Positions 56,501-64,000 of a stretch of 64,000 nt of DNA are shown here, piece by piece. The position numbers and the translations under genes are program-made. The first letter of the stretch is position 1. Every line of letters begins with the position of its first letter. The notes below the pieces were generated by a model, which worked only from the letters and a program-made list of their open reading frames with translations, was not told where the DNA came from and did no database searches. This DNA is from Chloroflexota bacterium (GTDB taxonomy: Bacteria > Chloroflexota > Anaerolineae > Anaerolineales > Villigracilaceae), in assembly GCA_016223135.1 (NCBI GenBank), contig JACRPQ010000013.1, forward strand, positions 62,001 to 126,000, in the 5' to 3' direction.

Positions 56501-57643
56501 GAGGTGGGTGAGGGCAGATCTCCCCTCCAAAAACGGAAACCGATTAGGATCGAACAGACTCCCACCATACGCAGGCAATCGCAATCGGTCATGTTGTATC
56601 CCACCATACACCGCGCGGAAGGTCGCCAGCAATCTGCACCACGCATCGAAGCGACGTTCCAACACCTCTTCACCATGTTGATCGGCGATCTCGCGCAACT
56701 GTGCCCGCAACGTCGAAACGGCATAATACTGGTCATACAATGGGTCGCCCAGCAGGAGCAGTCCGCGTTCTTCTGCCGAGAACAGGAAGACCAAGCGCAT
56801 CATCACCGTCAACGCGGCTTCGTACAACTCCGATTCGCCAATGCCCTGCAACAACTTTCGTCCACGGTCCTGGTCAGCGCGGTCAATCGAGCGGATGAGC
56901 ACCTCCACCGCATGCCGCACTTGATACCCCAACTGGTCGGTAACTTCCTGCTGTTCATTGACGCTGTCAGCGAGCATGCCTTCCAGCGTATCTTTATCCT
57001 GCACGGAGAAGAACCGCCGCGCGCTCAACAGGCTTCTAAACGAACGTAAGGTCAGCGGCTCCTCGAACCACAGACTCGCATACCAGGAAACAAATGCAGA
57101 TGTCTCGCCGCGCGCAGCGTCCACCAACATCCACTGCTCACCGTTCGTCACCAACCCCAAGCGGACTCCCGTTGCCCGCAGCAACTCCATCATCCGCATC
57201 GCAGGCGAAGCCTTCCAGCGTTTCTCCGCCACCGTCTTGTCCAGGTTTTGACCGATAGAATATACCTGCACCAACATACGTGGATTGGCAGGATTCTTCG
57301 GCTCATGCAGGACCAGATCAGGTGACAACGTTTCCCCATGTTCGGCAAAGGTCACTCGCAACGTCGGCGGGGTTGCTATCCCCTCGGCAATCGTCTCATT
57401 TGAAAACCCGAGCAAACGCTCAAGCACATACCGTACCCAAAGCGTGTGGATCGCGGGATCGGGACGCAATCCCTGCTGGTCGTCCAGCCACTCCTCATAT
57501 GCCAGCCGCGCTTCACGGCTCGTCTCTGCATCATGCGCTTCCAATCCCTGTGGAAATACACGCATCAACACAGGCAGGCTCAGGAAGGGACCTGAAATAT
57601 CAAGCAGGGATAACCATTCGTTGTGATGTTTCGCGATGGACAT
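53546..57643 (-). CDS. drmMI: DISARM class 1 adenine methyltransferase DrmMI
   Basis: The 1365-residue protein is an N6-adenine methylase: THYTPRSLTEPIVQHTLEPL, motif I CDMAMGSAGFLVQADRYLAE, GVDKNPLAVEIAKLSLWLTT and motif IV FVGNPPFLGG, with a C-terminal target-recognition-like half. In DISARM the methylase marks self DNA so that it is spared. Residues 374-408 (HLTPDPPSANTRDASRSPKR and beyond) form a low-complexity insert that looks like a translated genomic repeat. The gene is two bases from drmD and two from the nuclease-like gene. Class 1 is indicated by this adenine type. Confidence 0.88.
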   Translation of the reverse strand: MSIAKHHNEWLSLLDISGPFLSLPVLMRVFPQGLEAHDAETSREARLAYEEWLDDQQGLRPDPAIHTLWVRYVLERLLGFSNETIAEGIATPPTLRVTFAEHGETLSPDLVLHEPKNPANPRMLVQVYSIGQNLDKTVAEKRWKASPAMRMMELLRATGVRLGLVTNGEQWMLVDAARGETSAFVSWYASLWFEEPLTLRSFRSLLSARRFFSVQDKDTLEGMLADSVNEQQEVTDQLGYQVRHAVEVLIRSIDRADQDRGRKLLQGIGESELYEAALTVMMRLVFLFSAEERGLLLLGDPLYDQYYAVSTLRAQLREIADQHGEEVLERRFDAWCRLLATFRAVYGGIQHDRLRLPAYGGSLFDPNRFPFLEGRSALTHLTPDPPSANTRDASRSPKRRGESEEETPLPISNRTVLHLLEALQNLRMPVPGGGKEPRRLSFRSLDVEQIGHVYEGLLDHTAVRANEVVLGLVGSRDREPEIGLSQLSAEQAKGPERFAKYLAENTGRTENAIKRSLSTELDSLQIQHLKSACGNDPQVFQQVLPFAGLIREDDFGMPAVFLPGSVYVTAGVTRRATGTHYTPRSLTEPIVQHTLEPLVYIGPAEGLPREEWKLRSPAEILSLKVCDMAMGSAGFLVQADRYLAERLMEAWATASEGGIQITPEGQPSKGLPGETLLPKDEDERMILARRLVADRCLYGVDKNPLAVEIAKLSLWLTTMAKGRPFSFLDHALKCGDSLVGASADDFLRWAHGYKDAAMTLFDEQLRLQLETARQKRRELEAFEVKDVRDSELKAALLKEADAAMQHVKRGCDLLTGARLLGLNDNEIEELQLGLLFPYMAGELDGVVDIGKHPDAARALNVAKKERAFHWEFEFPEVFENGGFSAFVGNPPFLGGRNIFAQYGEKYVSALHNLYPSSSGGADLCSYFFLRGFDFLRQKGTLGLIATNTIAQGDTRMAGLEHISNNKGDIYYAVNTYEWPGIAAVYVSIVHIFKGTYNGHKLLDQKPVEFISTLLDSTVSLGEPKRLEKNDKKSFQGSIVLGMGFILEPEQALSLIRKDARNQEVLFPYLNGEDLNSRFDQSPRRWVINFGEMTKEQAQKYPDCFQIVEENVYPERATKDAKKYPRMVYEWWKFWNLRSELYKATDNLGKVIVRARVSKTHAPCFVPKDWVLSDQVVVFAYEDGASYSILQSTIHELWAWKYSSTLKTDLRYSPTDCFQTFPFPINREGLEKIGTTYHEHRRQIMLARQEGLTSTYNRFHNPKESASDIVRLRELHVEMDNAVAAAYGWSDLDLEHGFHETAQGIRYTISESARREVLSRLLKLNHERYEEEVKAGLHEKGGKKKEGGARKRSKKSESTDGQMELL
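56420..56520 (-). repeat. In-frame repeat-like insert in drmMI
   Basis: The segment contains the palindrome-like CTCCTAAAAGGAG and TCGCGA-rich text and translates to a Pro/Ser/Arg low-complexity stretch with no relation to the flanking methylase. Such Pro/Arg/Glu-rich readings are typical of interspersed palindromic repeats that have entered genes in frame. The methylase frame is preserved. Confidence 0.4.
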
Positions 57644-57645
57644 AG

Positions 57646-60600
57646 TTATTTCGTCAACTTTTCAGGTACGAGGAACGTCACAGCCACAGGGAACATCCTC
57701 GGTTGCGGGTCTGCGAAACGTTTGCGGATTTGTTCCTGCTCCGCTTTGATCTCATTCGGGATTTCCTGCAATCGTCGGCGCAAGGCATCCATGTTGCGGT
57801 TCAACTGATCCTTCTCATCAGTAGAGAACAATTCCAATTGAAGGACTTCAGGTTCATCCAGTTCATTTTTGATTGCCTGCGCCAGTTCATTGAGGATCGC
57901 TTCGATGTTTTTTGTTTCCATTTCGGCGCGTTCATCGAGCAGTTTTTGTACGCCATCCATTCGGTCTGCCTTGCGTGCCTCCAGCGACTGCATCAACTGA
58001 GGCATGATCTTTTCATACATGCCCAGAAGTCGCTCCCGCATTTCTTTTGAAGGCTCGGCTTCCGTTGCGCTTTCCAGCGCCCTGGCAACCTGGCTCACAT
58101 TCATCCTTGAGAAGCGCCCCTCTCGCAGGACGCCACCCGCCGTAATGATTTCTTCATGCAGGCGATATTGATCCCCGCCGATCACCACCAGTCGCGCATG
58201 AGCGACTACAGCAGGCGTATCCAGCACAGCATCAGGCACCAGCCGCGACGTGATTCTATGCAAACCCTTCTTGCTTCTCGGTGACCAGACCTCTGCCCGC
58301 AGCAACCGTAAGGACATCTGCACCAGTTTGTGATTGAGGTGCGCCAGCACCACATCGTCCCGATCCTTGACCAGGTTTTGATCGAAGACGATTGGGCGCG
58401 TTTCCTTCGTGTGCGGGTGAACCAATCCCTTCGTAGACTCCGCCCAACTACCCGTCAAAGCGGGCAATTCGAAAACGGGGCAGGGTGCATTGTGGTCGGA
58501 TTTCCGCGTCCACAGCCCCTCGACTTCTGTTTCGATGAGCGGTCTTTGCCCTGCAAGTTCCAGGGCGGTTTGCACCACCGAGGCGATATTCTCGGATGAA
58601 AAGTTCAGATCGCGGCGCGTTTCTTGAAGCTGTTCCATGTGGCGGGCAATTTGTGCGCGTAAATTCCGTTCGAATTTCAAGACGCGCCGCACAGGTTCGC
58701 TGTCTTTCTCGGCTTGCTCGGTCTGCAATCGGGTGCGCCTGCCGAGCATGGCTTCCTCCACTTGCGCAGCGATGACGGGACCCACCTTGCCCAAATCCTC
58801 CCTGATTTGTTCCACCTTGCGAACAGCAACCATCAAGAATTCCAAGTCTGCATCCAGCACATCTGTGGGAGTATTCCAAATCTCCGTTTGTCTGCTGTAT
58901 CCCTTGCTCACAAAATGATACACAAGCACGTTTTTCTTTTGTCCATGACGGTCGAGGCGTCCGTTGCGTTGTTCCAGACGATTTGGATTCCATGGGATTT
59001 CCATGTGGATGATCTGATGACAATGGTTCTGCAGGTCGATGCCTTCGGAGGCGGCGTCGGTGGCAAGCAGGATACGCACAGGGCTTTTGTCGGGCGCCGT
59101 TTGGAACGCTGCCTTGATAGCCTCGCGTTTGTCGCTTTCCATGCCGCCATACAGGGTCATCAACCTTCCCTCTTCCGTGAACCCTTCGATTGCCAGAATA
59201 TGGTGAAGCCAGTTCAGGGTCGCGCGGTACTCGGTAAAGATCACGACCCGTTCATCCGTCCATTTGCCATCTCTCTTGATGTTTTTCCTGAGCCAGTTCA
59301 ACAACTCGTTCATCTTGCTGTCGGGGCGGCGTTCTGCTTTCTCTGCCCAGGTAAGCATCTTTTTCAACAAATCTTTCTCTTGCGCGCTTAGTTTCGGTAG
59401 TAATTCGGAAGCGGTTGCCAGTGCATCGCCTGAAACGTCTTCATCGTCGGTATCTTCCTGCTCAGCCTGATCCAATTGCTGCCGCAGGATCCCAAAATTC
59501 ACTCTTGGTTTCTTTTGAGCGTCTGTTTTTCGTACAGCATTTAATGACCTTTCGTGCTGCTGTAGCGTGCTCAGAAAAGCGGCAGGCGACGAAAACAGTC
59601 TCTTCTTAAGCAGTTTCAACACGAACTCAGTTGCATATTGCTCGGTCGTATCCCTGGTGTTCCTTTGACGGAGCTCCGAATACTCTCTCAGCCAGTCATG
59701 AGCTTCGCGCTCTTCTTGTGTGTAGGGAACTTCAATCGCCTGAATCTCCCGCTTTGGGAATCTCGAAGTTCCATCGAACAGGGGCGGCAGTTCAGACTTC
59801 ATCCTGCGCACCATCACAGCCTGTAATTGCTGGCGGTCGGGCGTCACTCCCCTTGCAAATCGTTGGTCGTCGAGCAATTCCAAAAGGGCTGAAAAACTCT
59901 CCTGGTATCCGTTATGGGGGGTAGCCGTCAGGAATAACTTATGCTCAAAGTGGGGAGCCAGCATGCGAATCGCCTCCGTACGAAGGGAGTCGGTTGCATA
60001 TCGCCCGCGGCCCACTGGCGCGCAGTTGTGCGCCTCGTCCACGATCAAGACATCAAACTTGCGTGGATATTTTGATTCGCCCTCCGCGGGCAGCAACTCT
60101 TTTAGCATCCTCATCGAGCGGTCGCGCTTGATAAAGTCAATGGAAGTGATCAGGCGGGGAAAATGGGACCATGGATTCGTATGTAGTCCCCGCGTCCTGC
60201 GTAACTCACGCATCAAGTCCGAGTCCACGATTCTGAATTCCAGCCCGAATTTATCCCGCATCTGGTCCCGCCACTGGATCTGCAGGGACGAAGGGCATAC
60301 AATAAACACCGTTCGAGCGCGATTGCGAAGCAGTAGTTCCTGCACGATCAAACCTGCTTCGATTGTCTTTCCCAGTCCAACATCGTCGGCGATCAACAGA
60401 TTAGCACGCGGCATTTGCACAGCGCGAACCAGCGGGTCAAGTTGATAATCCTCGATTGTGATGCCGCTTCGAAATGGGGCTTGCAACAAGCGGGCATCCG
60501 CCGACGAAATGGCTCCCCAACGAACTGCATTCAAGAAGGCGTCAAATCTCCTGGGCGTGTCGAAACCTGTTGCCTCTGGCAGACCAACGCGTTCGTCTAT

Positions 60601-60804
60601 CCGCGCATCTGGTTCGATTTCCCAGACCACTTCCAAACTTTCCCCCAACGCATCATCCTCGATGGAATTCAATGAGATAAGATGCTGTGGCTGTTCAGTA
60701 ATATCAGCCAGCGCGCTTGGTTGTACGCCAGCCACCACAAATCTGTGCTGCCGCACCGCTACTATTTGACCTTGCTCGGGGATTTGTTTATTTGACAGTT
60801 GCAT
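57646..60804 (-). CDS. drmD: DISARM class 1 SNF2-like helicase DrmD
   Basis: The 1052-residue SNF2/RapA-type ATPase has motif I LIADDVGLGKTIEAGLIVQE, motif Ia CPSSLQIQW, DEAH box (VLIVDEAHNCAP), FLTATPHNGYQES and C-terminal motifs LLATDAASEGIDLQNHCHQI and EQRNGRLDRHGQKKN. Adenine methylase and DrmD together define class 1 DISARM. The long C-terminal part is coiled-coil rich. The gene starts the DISARM set; about 130 bases lie between it and the upstream fragment, room for a promoter, though none is convincing. Confidence 0.9.
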   Translation of the reverse strand: MQLSNKQIPEQGQIVAVRQHRFVVAGVQPSALADITEQPQHLISLNSIEDDALGESLEVVWEIEPDARIDERVGLPEATGFDTPRRFDAFLNAVRWGAISSADARLLQAPFRSGITIEDYQLDPLVRAVQMPRANLLIADDVGLGKTIEAGLIVQELLLRNRARTVFIVCPSSLQIQWRDQMRDKFGLEFRIVDSDLMRELRRTRGLHTNPWSHFPRLITSIDFIKRDRSMRMLKELLPAEGESKYPRKFDVLIVDEAHNCAPVGRGRYATDSLRTEAIRMLAPHFEHKLFLTATPHNGYQESFSALLELLDDQRFARGVTPDRQQLQAVMVRRMKSELPPLFDGTSRFPKREIQAIEVPYTQEEREAHDWLREYSELRQRNTRDTTEQYATEFVLKLLKKRLFSSPAAFLSTLQQHERSLNAVRKTDAQKKPRVNFGILRQQLDQAEQEDTDDEDVSGDALATASELLPKLSAQEKDLLKKMLTWAEKAERRPDSKMNELLNWLRKNIKRDGKWTDERVVIFTEYRATLNWLHHILAIEGFTEEGRLMTLYGGMESDKREAIKAAFQTAPDKSPVRILLATDAASEGIDLQNHCHQIIHMEIPWNPNRLEQRNGRLDRHGQKKNVLVYHFVSKGYSRQTEIWNTPTDVLDADLEFLMVAVRKVEQIREDLGKVGPVIAAQVEEAMLGRRTRLQTEQAEKDSEPVRRVLKFERNLRAQIARHMEQLQETRRDLNFSSENIASVVQTALELAGQRPLIETEVEGLWTRKSDHNAPCPVFELPALTGSWAESTKGLVHPHTKETRPIVFDQNLVKDRDDVVLAHLNHKLVQMSLRLLRAEVWSPRSKKGLHRITSRLVPDAVLDTPAVVAHARLVVIGGDQYRLHEEIITAGGVLREGRFSRMNVSQVARALESATEAEPSKEMRERLLGMYEKIMPQLMQSLEARKADRMDGVQKLLDERAEMETKNIEAILNELAQAIKNELDEPEVLQLELFSTDEKDQLNRNMDALRRRLQEIPNEIKAEQEQIRKRFADPQPRMFPVAVTFLVPEKLTK

Positions 60805-60936
60805 TGCTGTTGATTTCGACCACAGATACTATGCCCATTACGGCTATTGTATTCAGTTGAAGATGAGTAATAACGGAGCGTGATATTCACCCTCCATTTT
60901 CCAGTTTCATAAGTTTAAGACAGAAATGTTCAGGCG

Positions 60937-61257
60937 TCAATTTGTCAAAATGATTACTATACCCCATTCCAAAAAAGGCAATTCCCCAAACCTTCGTGAA
61001 CTTCCCATCACCACAGCCACCTCATCCGGCAAATCCACGCACGCCCAGCGCGCGGCCTCGTGCACCCAGTTCGTACTCAACTGCGCAAACACCAACCGTA
61101 CTCCTGTCCGTTCACATAAATTCCGCGCCTGATCCAACCTCTTTGTCGTAACCTCTGTGATTTCATCTCTATCCTTGTGGTCGTCTCCTACTTCCAACCA
61201 GAACAAAGTTTCATATCCTTGAATCCTTCCCCATTCTACGCAATACTCTCCTCTGTC
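60937..61257 (-). pseudogene. Orphan C-terminal gene fragment following the E1 stop
   Basis: The frame directly follows the TAG stop of the JAB-E1 gene in the same phase and reads EYCVEWGRIQGYETLFWLEV, then LDQARNLCERTGVRLVFAQL, STNWVHEAARWACVDLPDE and FGELPFLEWG. It is clearly protein-like but has only a TTG (61206) as possible start and no Shine-Dalgarno site. It resembles the ends of replication-relaxation-type proteins of mobile elements, but I am not sure. It is best read as a truncated gene. Confidence 0.4.
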
Positions 61258-62649
61258 CTATTTTGCCAGCTTGGTCAGTGTTGGCAATAGGGCTAGATCG
61301 CCAAATCCCTTCACCTTCTGACAAATACACTTCTTATCGAAATTTGTTGTTCCTCGGTTGGATAAACCAGTGAGGAAATCATAATTTATTCGGCTGATTT
61401 CTCCAGCGTCGCCCATAAAATTTGTGAGTAGATGAATAAACAGGGATACGGCAGAACTTGCTACGCTTGATGTAAAACTTATTACTGCCGGCGTCTTGGA
61501 ATCAATATCCTCGACATATCCTTGTTCAAGCAGGTGTCGTCGCTCTTCAATCGGCATGCTCTCTGTTGCAATTCTCTCGGATCGGAGGAATTGCTTGCAC
61601 CACAGGCAGGGCTTATCCGGTCGAAGAATATCCATTGTGCCTATTGCGTGAGAAATCACACCAGCATCAGATGTGATTCGGACACCAAGGTTGATGGTTG
61701 GAATCATATACTGATAGGCAATCTGGTTGACAATAGAACGACCCCAATGTTCATCTGTGCAGAGAAAGAGAACATCTCGACCCAGTAGTAGCGAAGCAGT
61801 CTTACCCAACACTACATTTTGACTGACTGCACGAATCTGCGCATTCGGATTTATCCTTCTTAGATTCGAAGCAACCAGGTTAACCTTATACTCAGAAAAG
61901 AATCTAGATTTCCTTACTGACCCATAATACGTACCGTAGACACGAGAAAGATTTGTCGGAGAAAATTTATCAGGATCAATCAGTACGAGATCCAAAACCC
62001 CAAGTCGCACTAATTGTTCGGAAATGGGCGAACCTGTTCCTCCTAGCCCAATGATGCCCACCTTGGCGCGGGAGATAGCCAATTGCCCATCTTTCCCAAA
62101 TGCCCTTACTTGACGGTCATACAAATCCAGTTTGGCTGAACCGCTTGAAACCTTTTGCAATTCAATTTTTTGAATGTGGTGTCCTATCACAACAATCTCG
62201 TCCAGGTGGATAGGCTGGGAATTATTTGCAAGCCATATCCTGCCTGTAGTATTGTCGGGAGTAAAAAGCAGACTTGCTATAGGCGCTCTTGCTAGGATGA
62301 ATTGTCGAAGGGTATTTGCAATCCTCTCCTCCCCATAATCATCCGATTGTGAATATCTTAGTCCACTTGGATGACTATGACATATCACTGCCCCTAATTG
62401 GTTTGCCTCACACAAGGCGATCAAGCCATTAATAGCCTGAGGTGCAACTTCAAGGCGATATTCGTTTTGAACCAACATCATGTGTTTGGGAACTGAAATG
62501 GGTCGTCTTACGAGAATATCTGTTTGATCGCCATATTCAGCGATTCCTGCTAATGCAAAAGCTCCCGCTTCATCCGGTAAATCAGCCAAGACCATACTGC
62601 GCAGTTTATCAAAATCTTTACGAGAGATTTTTAACCTGTATTTTTTCAT
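61258..62649 (-). CDS. JAB protease-E1 fusion of a ubiquitin-like conjugation operon
   Basis: The 463-residue fusion begins with a JAB/JAMM domain (about 1-150, CHSHPSGLRYSQSDDYGEER with HxHP and the final Asp; the usual Ser position is Gln beside serines). A ThiF/E1-like adenylation domain (about 190-440) follows, with GLGGTGSPISEQLVRLG, VLIDPDKFSPTNLSRV, CTDEHWGRS and zinc Cys pairs (CLWC, CIC). The JAB part would trim or remove the ubiquitin-like protein; the E1 part would adenylate its C-terminal Gly. The start overlaps the E2-like stop by ATGA. Confidence 0.85.
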   Translation of the reverse strand: MKKYRLKISRKDFDKLRSMVLADLPDEAGAFALAGIAEYGDQTDILVRRPISVPKHMMLVQNEYRLEVAPQAINGLIALCEANQLGAVICHSHPSGLRYSQSDDYGEERIANTLRQFILARAPIASLLFTPDNTTGRIWLANNSQPIHLDEIVVIGHHIQKIELQKVSSGSAKLDLYDRQVRAFGKDGQLAISRAKVGIIGLGGTGSPISEQLVRLGVLDLVLIDPDKFSPTNLSRVYGTYYGSVRKSRFFSEYKVNLVASNLRRINPNAQIRAVSQNVVLGKTASLLLGRDVLFLCTDEHWGRSIVNQIAYQYMIPTINLGVRITSDAGVISHAIGTMDILRPDKPCLWCKQFLRSERIATESMPIEERRHLLEQGYVEDIDSKTPAVISFTSSVASSAVSLFIHLLTNFMGDAGEISRINYDFLTGLSNRGTTNFDKKCICQKVKGFGDLALLPTLTKLAK

Positions 62650-63035
62650 TGGTTGCTCTTCACAGCTCTAGCAAGACCGTTGTTTACAAACTCCAGATAC
62701 ATGGATAAATTTCCAATACTAGGATTCCAACCTTGAGGATGCCAAGAAAATCTCCGCCACTGTTGACCGAGGTGATCTTCAAGCGAATCTGCATTAGTAG
62801 GTGTCCGTCCATCTTCGCACAACAAGTCTGGCGCCGTCCAGAACATGTCTGGGTTGCCGTTTGGATATGATATGGGTATGCGTAACAGCAATCTGGTGCT
62901 TTGCTTGTTATACATTGGAGGCAGTGGATAATCATCCAATATTATATTTGCAAACCCATCCCCCTCGATCAATTCCACCTTGTAACCACCATCTCTCAAG
63001 CCCGCAATTTCTTGAAGCAGGATGTCGGTCAACAT
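62646..63035 (-). CDS. E2-like conjugating protein (Prok-E2 family E)
   Basis: The 129-residue protein starts MLTDILLQEIAGLRDGGYKV one base after the stop of the ubiquitin-like gene (TGATATG). It has LRIPISYPNGNPDMFWTAPD, a Cys in LLCEDGRTP and QQWRRFSWHPQGWNP, matching the bacterial E2-like family E. It lacks a canonical HPN triad; the reactive residue could be the Cys or the Ser of FSWH. It should accept the ubiquitin-like protein from the E1 partner. Confidence 0.78.
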   Translation of the reverse strand: MLTDILLQEIAGLRDGGYKVELIEGDGFANIILDDYPLPPMYNKQSTRLLLRIPISYPNGNPDMFWTAPDLLCEDGRTPTNADSLEDHLGQQWRRFSWHPQGWNPSIGNLSMYLEFVNNGLARAVKSNQ

Positions 63036-63036
63036 A

Positions 63037-63276
63037 TCAGCCGAAGGTCCCAGGCGGCACAACGCGGTAACGTTGACCGTTTTCAATTTGGACAGGCGCA
63101 GTAATCTGAATATCGTCAACTGGCAGCTGACCCTCCGGGTCCGGCGATTTGTTGACCAGCCATACCTCATAGTCGCTTGGAGCCCCCACCGCGTCTCTGA
63201 AATCCTGTGGAGTAAGTTCGGACTTCTCGAAGTGGTACGGTTTTTGGTTGATATGAATAGTGATTTTCTTTGTCAT
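63037..63276 (-). CDS. Ubiquitin-like protein (Multi_ubiq type) with C-terminal Gly
   Basis: The 79-residue protein (MTKKITIHINQKPYHFEKSE, middle APSDYEVWLVNKSPDPEGQ, end YRVVPPGTFG) is a single ubiquitin-like domain resembling multi-ubiquitin proteins. It ends directly in Gly, so no processing is needed before activation. The start at 63276 is fixed by AGGAG seven bases upstream; the longer frame at 63351 is not needed. It is the first gene of the conjugation operon. Confidence 0.82.
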   Translation of the reverse strand: MTKKITIHINQKPYHFEKSELTPQDFRDAVGAPSDYEVWLVNKSPDPEGQLPVDDIQITAPVQIENGQRYRVVPPGTFG

Positions 63277-63374
63277 GATATTTCTCCTAAGTTGGAATGG
63301 AAGAATTCGCAATGTTGACAAGCCATTGCCGAATTCTCCTCTGCCGCCCAATTAGAGAAGCGGCTTTCATGCCT

Positions 63375-63439
63375 GTTAATACCGGCGTGCTACAAATTTT
63401 TGCCATTTTGACCAAAAACTGGCGGATGGCGGTATTAAC
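63375..63439. promoter_or_regulatory. Inverted-repeat pair in the divergent promoter region
   Basis: GTTAATACCG (63375-63384) and CGGTATTAAC (63430-63439) are exact complements 45 bases apart, in the interval between the ubiquitin-like gene and the sigma-like gene. A second pair, TGATTGGAT (63440-63448) and ATCCAATCA (63493-63501), lies beside it. They could be operators shared by both divergent promoters. Confidence 0.4.
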
Positions 63440-63561
63440 TGATTGGATCACACGGTCGCGTTGATTTGTGTGATTTGTCGTAAAATTGATCTATCCAATC
63501 ATAAAGAAGGAATAAGAATCCAATGCCAGGGCATACCTAAATCTTCAACAGGGAGGTTATT

Positions 63562-64000
63562 TTGGACGAGAAAAAAAGACAACTTCTAAATGATTTTCCG
63601 TGGGAAGAAACCTACCCTAAACTTGTGGCGTTTGCGGAGTGGGTTATTCAAGGGAAGAACTGGAGTTCCGGCGTTCTTCCCAAAGGACAAACTGCGGAAA
63701 CCATCGTACAAGATGTGATTACGAAGACCCTCACTGGGAAGCGGAATTGGGACCCTGAAAGGGGAGACTTGCTCGATTGGTTGAAATGGGTGATTAAGAG
63801 CGATATCAGCCATTTAGCGGAATCGGCTGCCAACAAACGCGACGTGCGTCTAGATAGTCTCAGTAACGATCCGGCAGTTGACCAAATCGAGTACAAGGCG
63901 GGCCGTGAGTCACGTGTCAGGCCTCAGGACGCCTCTCCTGAAGAAGCAATGATTGCGGTTGAGACGGAAGATGAACTGATGGCTTCCGCCAGATTGAAAA
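63562..64000 (+). CDS. Sigma-70 family (ECF-like) regulator, 3' partial
   Basis: The gene starts at TTG 63562 after a strong GGGAGG site seven bases upstream and runs off the window. It reads LDEKKRQLLNDFPWEETYPK, then IVQDVITKTLTGKRNWDPER and DLLDWLKWVIKSDISHLAES, the layout of sigma-factor region 2 in which an early helix pair is followed by 'LLDWL..VI.SDI'. It could be a small sigma factor or a related DNA-binding regulator. It is divergent from the ubiquitin-like operon. Confidence 0.5.
   Translation, partial: MDEKKRQLLNDFPWEETYPKLVAFAEWVIQGKNWSSGVLPKGQTAETIVQDVITKTLTGKRNWDPERGDLLDWLKWVIKSDISHLAESAANKRDVRLDSLSNDPAVDQIEYKAGRESRVRPQDASPEEAMIAVETEDELMASARLK

Noticed and set aside
53546-57643. 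BREX PglX as identity of the large methylase
   Set aside because: No other BREX genes are present; the neighbours are DISARM drmD, drmA and drmB, so DrmMI is the better call.

Overview
The window looks like a chromosomal segment of an Anaerolineae-type Chloroflexota bacterium. This is an inference from moderate-to-high GC, Thr-Pro-rich secreted stalk proteins, LysM/M23 and L,D-transpeptidase wall enzymes, and large XRE/NB-ARC/TPR regulators. No rRNA, tRNA, CRISPR array, integrase or transposase gene was found.

Region 1 (1-11.8 kb) is ordinary chromosome: the end of an ABC-ATPase fused to a YHS domain, a LysM-M23 wall peptidase, a broken L,D-transpeptidase, an ABC-2 exporter pair, a cupin, an NB-ARC/TPR regulator, a small membrane protein, an NAD(P)-dependent epimerase and a duplicated-domain lipoprotein. 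Two diverged ~87-bp repeats flank most of this block.

Region 2 (11.8-44 kb) resembles an integrative conjugative element. A leftward operon (29.3 to 11.8 kb) encodes a transfer apparatus mixing Tad-like parts (SAF/CpaB, ParA-type CpaE, CpaF/VirB11 ATPase) with VirB4-like and VirD4-like ATPases and envelope proteins. The VirB4-like gene appears split by a ~3.85-kb insertion carrying a MITE-like element and a two-gene module of unknown function (helical protein plus 954-aa HEAT-like protein) on the opposite strand. A rightward operon (30.3 to 43.9 kb) encodes primase, SSB, a DnaN-like clamp, RadC, many DUF proteins and a 1106-aa methyltransferase-helicase fusion. Its genes are separated by strong hairpins placed just before Shine-Dalgarno sites, and it ends at a clear terminator.

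Region 3 (44-63.3 kb) is a leftward defence island. In transcription order it holds: a ubiquitin-like protein, an E2-like protein and a JAB-E1 fusion (a bacterial ubiquitin-like conjugation operon); a gene fragment; DISARM class 1 genes drmD, drmMI, a PD-(D/E)XK-like protein gene, drmA and drmB, with no recognisable drmC; and, where drmC is usually found, three genes: a 245-aa N-domain-like protein, a 432-aa catalytically dead MID-PIWI Argonaute very similar in layout to Archaeoglobus AfAgo, and a 399-aa protein with a C-terminal Ymh/HEPN-like domain (R-x4-H). This split Argonaute plus HEPN cassette attached to DISARM is the best candidate for an undescribed system. A partial sigma-like gene starts divergently at 63.56 kb and runs off the window.
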